From positions 1-11,652 of the forward strand of contig JAQGJY010000129.1 of the NCBI GenBank assembly GCA_028290325.1: a stretch of DNA of 11,652 nucleotides, given 5' to 3'. This DNA is from Tardiphaga sp. (GTDB lineage: Bacteria; Pseudomonadota; Alphaproteobacteria; Rhizobiales; Xanthobacteraceae). Every line of letters starts with the position of its first letter. Within the stretch, counting starts at the first letter, position 1. Shown piece by piece: positions 6,245 to 11,652 of this stretch. The notes under the pieces were generated by a model. That model saw only the letters and a list, made by a program, of their open reading frames with translations. It did not search any database and was not told the DNA's origin. The position numbers and the translations under genes are program-made.

Positions 6245-8226
6245 TCGCCGAGGTCGGCCATTACGCGCTGGTTCTGGCGCTGGCGCTGGCGCTGATCCAG
6301 GCGACCGTGCCGGTGGTCGGGGCCTATGTTCGCGATGCCGCGTTGATGACCGTCGCGCGCTCGGCGGCATTGGCGCAATTGCTGTTCGTGCTGGTGTCGT
6401 TCGGGGCGCTGACCGCGCTCTACGTGACCTCGGATTTCTCCGTCGTCAACGTGGTCGAGAACTCGCATTCGCTCAAGCCGCTGCTGTATAAAATCACCGG
6501 CGTGTGGGGCAACCACGAAGGCTCGATGTTGCTGTGGGTCAGCATCCTCGCGCTGTTCGGCGGCCTCGTCGCGGCGTTCGGCGCCAACCTGCCGCTGTCC
6601 TTGCGCGCCCACGTGCTGGCGGTTCAGGCCTGGATCGCGACCGCGTTCTATCTGTTCATTCTGATCACCTCGAACCCGTTCTTGCGGACGCTCAACCCGC
6701 CGCTGGAAGGCCGCGATCTCAATCCGGTGTTGCAGGATATCGGCCTCGCGGTGCATCCGCCGATGCTCTATCTCGGCTATGTCGGCTTCTCGATTTCATT
6801 CTCCTTTGCCGTCGCGGCGCTGATCGAGGGCCGTATCGACGCGGCCTGGGCGCGATGGGTGCGGCCGTGGACGCTCATGGCGTGGATCTGCCTGACGCTC
6901 GGCATCGCGATGGGCTCGTACTGGGCCTATTACGAACTCGGCTGGGGCGGCTGGTGGTTCTGGGATCCGGTCGAAAACGCCTCGCTGATGCCGTGGCTGT
7001 CAGGCACCGCGTTGCTGCACTCCGCCGTGGTGATGGAGAAGCGCAACGCGCTGAAGGTCTGGACCATCCTGCTCGCGATCCTGACGTTCTCGCTGTCGCT
7101 GCTCGGCACCTTCCTGGTCCGCTCCGGCGTTCTCACGTCGGTGCATGCCTTCGCGACCGATCCGACGCGCGGCGTGTTCATCCTGCTGATTCTGTGCGTC
7201 TTCATCGGCGGCAGCCTGGCGCTCTATGCCTGGCGCGCGTCGGCGCTGAAACAAGGCGGGCTGTTCGCGCCGCTCTCGCGCGAAGGCGCCCTGGTGCTAA
7301 ACAACCTGTTTCTCACCACGGCTTGCGCCACGGTGTTCATCGGCACGCTGTATCCGCTCGCGCTCGAGGTCGTCAGCGGCGACAAGATCTCGGTCGGCGC
7401 GCCATTTTTCAATCTGACATTCGCGCCGCTGTTCGTGCCTTTGATGCTGGCGATGCCATTCGGGCCATTGCTGGCGTGGAAGCGCGGCGATATCGCCGGC
7501 GCGTCGCAGCGACTGATGGCAGCGGCCATCGCCGCGTTGATCGCGATGGCCGTCCTGTGGGCGTGGACGTCAGGCGGCGCGTCTTTGGCGCCGTTGGCGA
7601 TCGGTTTGGCGGTGTTCGTGATCGGCGGCGCGCTGAGCGATCTGGTCGAGCGCACGCAGTTGTTTCGGGCGCCGTTCGCGACGGCGATGCGCCGCGCCCA
7701 GGGCCTGCCGCGCGCCACATGGGGCACGGTGTTCGCGCATGCCGGCGTCGGCGTGGCGCTGATCGGCATCGTCTGCGAGACGACATGGAATACCGAATAT
7801 ATCGGCGCGCTGAAGCCCGGCGGCGTCGCGACCGTCGGCGGCTATGCGTTGCGGCTCGATGGTTTGACGCAGCAGCAAGGCCCGAATTTCCGCGCGCAGA
7901 TCGCGACCTTTTCGGTGCGCAACGGCAACGGCGACGAGATCGGCGTCATGACGCCGTCGAAGCGCAACTTCACCGCGCGGGCGTCATCGACGACGGAAGC
8001 GGCGCTGCTGACGCGCGGCTTCAGCCAGCTTTACGTGTCGCTCGGCGAAGTCACCGCCGATGGCGGCCAGTCGGTCCGCATCTATCATAAACCGCTGGTG
8101 CTGCTGATCTGGTTCGGTCCGCTGCTGATGGCGTTCGGCGGGCTGCTGTCGCTGTCCGATCGTCGCCTTCGCGTCGGCGCGCCAAAGCCGGCCAAGCAAG
8201 CCCGCGGCTTGCAACCGGCGGAGTAG
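6241..8226 (+). CDS. ccmF: Haem lyase subunit CcmF (CycK)
   Basis: 661 residues with many membrane helices, as expected for CcmF. The periplasmic tryptophan-rich WWD haem-handling loop is present as GWGGWWFWDPVENASLMPWL (234-253). The conserved histidines have counterparts at His172 (VHPPMLYLGY), His260 (LLHSAVV), His302 (VHAFATDP) and His500 (FAHAGVGVAL), spaced like His173, His261, His303 and His491 reported for E. coli CcmF. The motif GVWGNHEGSMLLW (88-100) is also canonical. CcmF takes haem from holo-CcmE and, with CcmH and CcmI, forms the thioether bonds to the CXXCH motif of apocytochrome c. The start overlaps the ccmE stop by 4 nt. The C terminus (LSDRRLRVG, about 646-654, then a short tail) appears complete. 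The usual tight junction to ccmH is missing here. Confidence 0.97.
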   Translation: MIAEVGHYALVLALALALIQATVPVVGAYVRDAALMTVARSAALAQLLFVLVSFGALTALYVTSDFSVVNVVENSHSLKPLLYKITGVWGNHEGSMLLWVSILALFGGLVAAFGANLPLSLRAHVLAVQAWIATAFYLFILITSNPFLRTLNPPLEGRDLNPVLQDIGLAVHPPMLYLGYVGFSISFSFAVAALIEGRIDAAWARWVRPWTLMAWICLTLGIAMGSYWAYYELGWGGWWFWDPVENASLMPWLSGTALLHSAVVMEKRNALKVWTILLAILTFSLSLLGTFLVRSGVLTSVHAFATDPTRGVFILLILCVFIGGSLALYAWRASALKQGGLFAPLSREGALVLNNLFLTTACATVFIGTLYPLALEVVSGDKISVGAPFFNLTFAPLFVPLMLAMPFGPLLAWKRGDIAGASQRLMAAAIAALIAMAVLWAWTSGGASLAPLAIGLAVFVIGGALSDLVERTQLFRAPFATAMRRAQGLPRATWGTVFAHAGVGVALIGIVCETTWNTEYIGALKPGGVATVGGYALRLDGLTQQQGPNFRAQIATFSVRNGNGDEIGVMTPSKRNFTARASSTTEAALLTRGFSQLYVSLGEVTADGGQSVRIYHKPLVLLIWFGPLLMAFGGLLSLSDRRLRVGAPKPAKQARGLQPAE

Positions 8227-8355
8227 CTACCGGCGCGCCAAAACCAGGATGGTGTCTTGCTCGATCCACGACGATGGCCCGCCGATCACCGACCCGTAGT
8301 CTCGCACCCGGGCGACCTTGACGTTTCTTGACGTCGCCGTGATTAGTGGCCGCAT
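8227..8355 (-). CDS. Small antisense ORF (42 codons) between ccmF and ccmH, possibly a gene remnant
   Basis: On the minus strand an ATG at 8355-8353 opens a 42-residue frame ending with TAG at 8229-8227, so its stop directly abuts the ccmF stop. The protein starts MRPLITATSRN and ends SSWIEQDTILVLARR. From about codon 11 onward the third codon positions are nearly all G or C, as in neighbouring genes, and the end reads like a normal protein C terminus with a beta strand (DTILVLA). The first ten codons are less typical, a TGA closes the frame three codons upstream, and no clear ribosome binding site is seen. It may therefore be the 3' end of a decayed longer gene rather than an active small gene. 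I do not recognise the family. Chance is not excluded. Confidence 0.3.
   Translation of the reverse strand: MRPLITATSRNVKVARVRDYGSVIGGPSSWIEQDTILVLARR
8317..8334 (+). promoter_or_regulatory. Two CTTGACGT repeats one helical turn apart, possible promoter or regulator site
   Basis: CTTGACGT at 8317-8324 and again at 8327-8334 are identical and start exactly 10 bases apart, so they lie on the same DNA face. Each contains TTGACG, close to a -35 hexamer. From the first copy a spacing of 17 leads to GATTAG (8341-8346), a poor -10 match. GGCGAC (8311-8316) and GTCGCC (8333-8338) flank the pair as an inverted repeat. This could supply a separate promoter or activator site for ccmH, which is cut off from ccmF by this gap. 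Confidence 0.3.
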
Positions 8356-8446
8356 AGTGCTTCAGGCGCTTTGGATCCGCTCTCTCACCGTCGGTTGTAA
8401 CTTGCGCAATTGCGACAAAGCGGCAGCCGAACAGGAGATCGCCTTC

Positions 8447-8962
8447 ATGTCCCCATATCGCAATAAGCGATATTTTTGTCAGATGTCGCAGGCGCTCGTC
8501 GTTGCGTTTCTGGTGCTGACCTCGCCGGGTCGCGCCGTTCAACCCGATGAGGTGATGCCCGACGCGACGCAGGAATCGCGCGCGCGAAACCTGTCGCGCG
8601 AATTGCGTTGCATGGTCTGCCAAAACCAGTCGATCGACGATTCCGACGCGCCGCTGGCGCGCGATCTGCGCCTGCTCGTGCGCGAGCGCATCTCCGCCGG
8701 CGACAGCGACGGCAAGGTGCTGGATTTTCTCGTCGCCCGCTACGGCGAGTTCGTGCTGCTGAAGCCGCGCTTCAATCCGCATACGCTGCTGCTGTGGCTG
8801 TTGCCGCCGCTGGCACTGGTCGGCGGCGGCGCCGCATTGTGGATCCATCAGCGTCGCCGGGTTCGCGCCTCGGTCAAAGCCGATCCGCGCGATCTGGCGC
8901 TGACGGCCGACGAGGAAGCGCGCGTGCGGCGACTGCTGGGCGAGCGGGACAATCCGTCCTGA
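8447..8962 (+). CDS. ccmH: Cytochrome c maturation thiol-reductase subunit CcmH (CycL)
   Basis: 171 residues. After a hydrophobic secretion/anchor segment (about 14-30) comes a periplasmic helical domain with the redox motif RELRCMVCQNQSIDDSDA (51-68; Cys55 and Cys58). A membrane helix lies at about 112-132 (TLLLWLLPPLALVGGGAALW), and the charged tail is of the usual kind. CcmH reduces the apocytochrome CXXCH disulfide and forms part of the CcmF/H/I lyase. This is the short, one-domain alphaproteobacterial form, with CcmI supplied separately. ATG 8447 is chosen because AGGAGA (8433-8438) stands eight bases upstream. ATG 8483 would give MSQALVVAFLVL but has no ribosome binding site and would remove the positive N-terminal charges. 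The first 16 residues (MSPYRNKRYFCQMSQA) are unusual, and the DNA there is AT-richer than its surroundings. A longer frame back to TTG 8318 is not supported. Confidence 0.92.
   Translation: MSPYRNKRYFCQMSQALVVAFLVLTSPGRAVQPDEVMPDATQESRARNLSRELRCMVCQNQSIDDSDAPLARDLRLLVRERISAGDSDGKVLDFLVARYGEFVLLKPRFNPHTLLLWLLPPLALVGGGAALWIHQRRRVRASVKADPRDLALTADEEARVRRLLGERDNPS
8455..8477 (+). terminator. Terminator-like hairpin with T run, inside the ccmH start region
   Basis: ATATCGC (8455-8461) and GCGATAT (8467-8473) form a perfect 7-bp stem with loop AATAA, followed by TTTT to 8477. The shape is that of an intrinsic terminator, though only three of the seven pairs are G-C, so the stem is weak. It begins six bases after the chosen ccmH start codon. 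A folded hairpin here could slow translation or attenuate transcription of ccmH. It might also be the leftover terminator of inserted DNA. Confidence 0.35.
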
Positions 8963-9019
8963 GACATCCCGCCACGGCGTTTATTACCAACATTTAATGC
9001 CCCCGCCAGCGCGCGGTAA

Positions 9020-9072
9020 GGCGACGCACCCCATCTTCCGCCTATCAGATGCGTCGCCCGAATCGACGCATC
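9020..9072 (+). promoter_or_regulatory. Mutually exclusive hairpins in the degP leader
   Basis: Three arms carry the heptamer CGACGCA or its complement. Arm A is GGCGACGCA (9020-9028), arm B is GATGCGTCGCC (9048-9058) and arm C is CGACGCATC (9064-9072). A pairs with B over nine bases (loop of 21). B pairs with C over nine bases (loop of 7). All pairs are Watson-Crick and B cannot do both. B:C ends 15 bases before the degP ribosome binding site GGAG (9088-9091). This could be an RNA switch or three half-sites for a DNA-binding protein. No sequence pairing to the ribosome binding site was seen. Confidence 0.45.
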
Positions 9073-9099
9073 GCCGACCTGGCCTCTGGAGATGACAGC

Positions 9100-10704
9100 A
9101 TGACCGAACGCCCCACCGAACTTTCGCACCTGCCTTCCTACAAAACCCCGAAGCGCTCGCTGTTCTCTGCCCGCAAGATCGCGCTGATGACATCCGTCGT
9201 CGCCGGTCTCGGCTTCGCCAGCTACGGCCTGAGCCCGGCGCCGCATTCGCTCGACATGTTCACGACCCCCGCGCACGCGCAGGTCGATAAGCAGGTCAAG
9301 CAGGTCGCGCAGCCGATCGGTTTCGCCGACATCGTCGAACGCGTGAAGCCGTCGGTGATCTCGGTTCGCGTCAAGATGACGGAGAAGGCCGACAAGGACG
9401 AGACCAGCAACAACGAAGATTCACCGTTCCAGCCGGGGTCGCCGATGGAACGTTTCTTCAAGCGCTTCGGCGGTCCGGATGGCATGCCGCCTGGCATGCG
9501 CGGCGGCCCGCGCGGCGGCAATCGCGGCGGCGGTCAGGTCAGCGGACAGGGCTCGGGCTTCTTCATCACGCCTGATGGTTATGCCGTGACCAACAATCAC
9601 GTCATCGACGGCGCCGACAAGGTCGAGGTCACGCTCGATGACGGCAAAACCTATTCCGCGAAGGTGATCGGCGCCGACGCGCGCACCGACATCGCGCTCA
9701 TCAAGGTCGAGAACGCGGGCAAGGATTTCCCGTTCGCGAAACTTTCCGAGACCAAGCCGCGCATCGGCGACTGGGTGCTGGCGGTCGGCAATCCGTTCGG
9801 TCTCGGCGGCACAGTGACGGCCGGCATCGTCTCGGCCTCGGGCCGCGATATCGGCAATGGCCCGTATGACGATTTCATCCAGATCGACGCGCCCGTGAAC
9901 AAGGGCAATTCCGGCGGACCGGCTTTCGATGTCTCGGGCGAAGTGATGGGCGTCAACACCGCGATCTATTCGCCATCCGGCGGCAGCGTCGGCATTGCGT
10001 TCTCGATTCCGGCCTCGACGGTGAAGACCGTGGTCGCGCAGCTCAAGGACAAGGGCTCGGTCAGCCGGGGCTGGATCGGCGTCCAGATCCAGCCGGTGAC
10101 GCCGGAGATCGCCGAAAGCCTCGGCCTCAAGACGGCGGAAGGCGCGCTCGTCGCCGAGCCGCAGTCGGACGGTCCGGCGGCCAAGGCCGGCATCAGATCG
10201 GGTGACGTCATTACCGCCGTCAACGGCACGCCGGTCAAGGATGCCCGCGAGCTCGCCCGCACCATCGGCGGCTTCGCGCCCGGCAACGCCGTCAAGCTCA
10301 ACGTGCTGAGCAACGGCAAGGAGAAGACGCTCGACCTGACGCTCGGCGTGTTGCCGAACGCGCAGAAGGAGGCCAAGGCCGACACCGACGGCGAACGCGC
10401 GGTTCCGAAGGCCGACACGCAGGTGCCGCGTCTGGGTCTCACGCTGGCGCCATCCGCCACCGTGGCCGGCGCCGGCAAGGACGGCGTCGTCGTGGTCGAA
10501 GTCGATCCGAAGAGCGCGGCGGCCGAGCGCGGCTTCAAGGAAGGCGACGTCATCCTCGAAGTCGGCGGCAAGACGGTCGCCAGCGCCGGTGATGTCCGGG
10601 ATGCGCTGACCACGGCGCGGACCGACAACAAGAACAGCGTGCTGATGCGGGTTCGCTCGGGCGGTTCATCCCGCTTCGTCGCGGTGCCGATCGGCAAAGG
10701 CTAA
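9100..10704 (+). CDS. degP: Do/DegP-family periplasmic serine protease with two PDZ domains
   Basis: 534 residues, close to the usual length. The N terminus has a cytoplasmic stretch of about 26 residues, a hydrophobic segment (about 27-44) and a likely signal peptidase site after AHA (58-60). The trypsin-like domain holds the complete triad His167 (TNNHVID), Asp197 (RTDIALIKV) and Ser271 (GNSGGP), with GSGFFITPDGYAVTNN before the His. A Gly/Pro/Arg-rich flexible loop occupies about 124-149. PDZ1 (about 322-417: RGWIGVQIQPVTPEIAESLG) and PDZ2 (about 443-531) complete it. Such proteins degrade or hold misfolded envelope proteins. Start 9100 is set by GGAG (9088-9091) eight bases upstream; an open frame back to ATG 9049 runs through the leader hairpin and is unlikely. 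It lies 137 nt after ccmH, an order also known in rhizobia (cycHJKL-degP). DegQ or MucD would be equivalent names. Confidence 0.94.
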   Translation: MTERPTELSHLPSYKTPKRSLFSARKIALMTSVVAGLGFASYGLSPAPHSLDMFTTPAHAQVDKQVKQVAQPIGFADIVERVKPSVISVRVKMTEKADKDETSNNEDSPFQPGSPMERFFKRFGGPDGMPPGMRGGPRGGNRGGGQVSGQGSGFFITPDGYAVTNNHVIDGADKVEVTLDDGKTYSAKVIGADARTDIALIKVENAGKDFPFAKLSETKPRIGDWVLAVGNPFGLGGTVTAGIVSASGRDIGNGPYDDFIQIDAPVNKGNSGGPAFDVSGEVMGVNTAIYSPSGGSVGIAFSIPASTVKTVVAQLKDKGSVSRGWIGVQIQPVTPEIAESLGLKTAEGALVAEPQSDGPAAKAGIRSGDVITAVNGTPVKDARELARTIGGFAPGNAVKLNVLSNGKEKTLDLTLGVLPNAQKEAKADTDGERAVPKADTQVPRLGLTLAPSATVAGAGKDGVVVVEVDPKSAAAERGFKEGDVILEVGGKTVASAGDVRDALTTARTDNKNSVLMRVRSGGSSRFVAVPIGKG

Positions 10705-10752
10705 TTTCTGGCCTCGTTGAAGGAACGGAGAGCGTCGTTGGCATCATCGCCC

Positions 10753-10762
10753 CCGTCGACGG
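10753..10762 (+). repeat. Perfect 10-bp palindrome after degP
   Basis: CCGTCGACGG is self-complementary with no loop. It is the first of four stronger dyads packed into the gap between degP and the next regulator gene. It is short enough to be chance in GC-rich DNA. Confidence 0.3.
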
Positions 10763-10770
10763 CCTCTCCC

Positions 10771-10796
10771 GGAGGGCGGGCGCAAGCCCGTCCTCC
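10771..10796 (+). repeat. Stable 11-bp hairpin with GCAA tetraloop after degP
   Basis: GGAGGGCGGGC (10771-10781) pairs with GCCCGTCCTCC (10786-10796) over 11 base pairs, one of them G-U, around the GNRA-type loop GCAA. No T run follows (ACAGCT), so it is not a classic terminator. A very stable hairpin 67 bases after the degP stop could protect the degP mRNA 3' end, or it could be a REP-like dispersed element. A second copy was not seen in this window. Confidence 0.55.
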
Positions 10797-10803
10797 ACAG
10801 CTA

Positions 10804-10837
10804 CCCTGCGATAGATCCGCCCCCCTCCGTCGCAGGG
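10804..10837 (+). repeat. 8-bp inverted repeat with 18-nt loop
   Basis: CCCTGCGA (10804-10811) and TCGCAGGG (10830-10837) are perfect complements. The long loop favours a DNA dyad or part of a larger folded RNA together with the hairpins on both sides. Confidence 0.35.
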
Positions 10838-10843
10838 GATGAT

Positions 10844-10874
10844 GGGCGGCAGGATCTCCCCCATCCTGCCGCCC
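10844..10874 (+). terminator. Perfect 12-bp hairpin, likely transcription end for degP
   Basis: GGGCGGCAGGAT (10844-10855) and ATCCTGCCGCCC (10863-10874) pair over 12 bases without mismatch around the loop CTCCCCC. The bases after it (GCTTCATTTG) hold only a broken T stretch, so intrinsic termination would be inefficient. It remains the best candidate for separating degP from the downstream regulator gene. Confidence 0.45.
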
Positions 10875-10949
10875 GCTTCATTTGAGCCGTCGCCGGCCCG
10901 CCTTGCGTGCGGGTGAGCGCAACGGCATGGTGGCAGAAAGCCAGTGACC

Positions 10950-11651
10950 GTGAGCGAATCCGACACCCAGATGCGTCTCCTCATCATCGAAGACGACCGC
11001 GAATCCGCCGACTATCTGGTCAAGGCGTTTCGCGAGGTCGGCCATGTCGCCGATCTCGCCGGTGATGGCGAAGAAGGCCTCGCGCTCGCCGAGAGCGGCG
11101 ATTACGACGTGCTGGTGATCGACCGCATGCTGCCGAAGCGCGACGGGCTGTCCGTCATCGGCGCGTTGCGCGGCAAGGGCGATCGCACCCCGGCGTTGAT
11201 CTTGTCCGCGCTCGGGCAGGTCGATGACCGCATCAAGGGGCTGCGCGCCGGCGGCGACGATTATCTGCCAAAGCCTTATGCGTTCGCCGAGCTGCTGGCG
11301 CGTGTCGAGGTGCTGTCACGCCGCCGTGGCGGCCCGGCCGAGGAAACCAGCTACCGGGTTGGCGACCTCGAACTCGACCGGCTGTCGCATCGCGTCACGC
11401 GCGGCACCGACGAATTGACGCTGCAACCGCGCGAATTTCGTCTGCTCGAATATTTGATGAAGCACGCCGGGCAGGTGGTGACGCGCACCATGCTGCTGGA
11501 AAACGTGTGGGATTATCATTTCGACCCGCAGACCAACGTCATCGACGTCCACATCTCGCGCCTGCGCGGCAAGATCGACAAGGGCTACGAGCGCCCGCTG
11601 CTGCATACGATCCGCGGCGCCGGCTATATGGTGCGGGATGGGATGAGGTGA
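10950..11651 (+). CDS. OmpR-family response regulator downstream of degP
   Basis: 233 residues from GTG 10950. Receiver domain (numbered from the internal ATG 10971): acidic pocket E7/D8/D9, phosphoacceptor D51 in VLVIDRMLPKRDGL, S79 and K101 (PKPYAFAELLARVEVL). Winged-helix domain: LTLQPREFRLLEYLMKH, VWDYHFDPQTNVIDVHISRL and a terminal TIRGAGYMVRD. The sequence is of the CusR/QseB/TctD-like subgroup and differs from the FeuP protein at 904-1575. AGAAAG (10935-10940) is nine bases before GTG 10950. GTG 10944 is too close to that site, and ATG 10971 gives the canonical MRLLIIEDD but lacks a site. The stop (11649-11651) is one base from the window end, so the partner kinase probably follows at once. 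The target genes are unknown; position after degP suggests an envelope or stress role. Confidence 0.88.
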   Translation: MSESDTQMRLLIIEDDRESADYLVKAFREVGHVADLAGDGEEGLALAESGDYDVLVIDRMLPKRDGLSVIGALRGKGDRTPALILSALGQVDDRIKGLRAGGDDYLPKPYAFAELLARVEVLSRRRGGPAEETSYRVGDLELDRLSHRVTRGTDELTLQPREFRLLEYLMKHAGQVVTRTMLLENVWDYHFDPQTNVIDVHISRLRGKIDKGYERPLLHTIRGAGYMVRDGMR

Positions 11652-11652
11652 G

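Noticed and set aside
6504..8090. Second + strand frame of 528 codons inside ccmF
   Set aside because: It is Arg/Ala-rich and offset from ccmF, whose WWD motif and histidines are all in the other frame.
8318..8446. Extension of ccmH back to TTG 8318
   Set aside because: The added residues are not signal-peptide-like, no ribosome binding site precedes the TTG, and AGGAGA strongly supports ATG 8447.
9029..9036. CCCCATCT as a heat-shock sigma-32 -10 element for degP
   Set aside because: It matches the E. coli CCCCATNT pattern, but no CTTGAA-like -35 element stands 13-17 bases upstream, so it is probably chance.
9049..9099. Start of degP at ATG 9049
   Set aside because: The 17 extra residues are encoded by the leader hairpin, and GGAG eight bases before ATG 9100 is a clear initiation site.

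Overview
The window looks like chromosomal DNA of a GC-rich alphaproteobacterium of the order Hyphomicrobiales (Rhizobiales), most likely the Bradyrhizobium / Rhodopseudomonas / Afipia group. The pointers are a FeuP/FeuQ-type two-component pair, a ccmIEFH (rhizobial cycHJKL) cluster followed by a Do-family periplasmic protease and an OmpR-family regulator, and a short palindromic element whose layout I recall from Rhizobiales intergenic regions. All confident genes are on the + strand. No tRNA, rRNA, CRISPR array or transposase was found.

Layout. 1-830: the 3' end of a GH19-type muralytic enzyme and a three-segment holin of the gene-transfer-agent release type, joined by a 1-nt stop/start overlap, forming a lysis pair. 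904-2944: feuP and feuQ, overlapping by 11 nt. 3078-4457: a conserved-looking protein of unknown function. 4580-8962: ccmI, ccmE, ccmF and ccmH, the haem chaperone and haem-lyase half of System I cytochrome c maturation. The cluster is interrupted by a 44-bp palindromic repeat between ccmI and ccmE, and by an unusual 220-bp segment between ccmF and ccmH. 9100-10704: a DegP/Do serine protease with two PDZ domains. 10705-10949: a non-coding gap packed with inverted repeats. 10950-11651: a second OmpR-family response regulator, whose kinase would lie beyond the window edge.

Functionally most of the window concerns the cell envelope. CcmE carries haem, and CcmF/H/I attach it to apocytochrome c in the periplasm. 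DegP cleans up misfolded periplasmic proteins. The two regulatory systems probably sense envelope or external conditions. The lysis pair would act on membrane and peptidoglycan when particles are released.

I do not see a clearly new multi-gene system. The best leads are non-coding: competing hairpins upstream of degP, the ccmF-ccmH insert with its small antisense ORF and a terminator-like hairpin inside the ccmH start region, and the inverted-repeat cluster after degP. The placement of a phage-type lysis pair directly before feuPQ is also worth checking.
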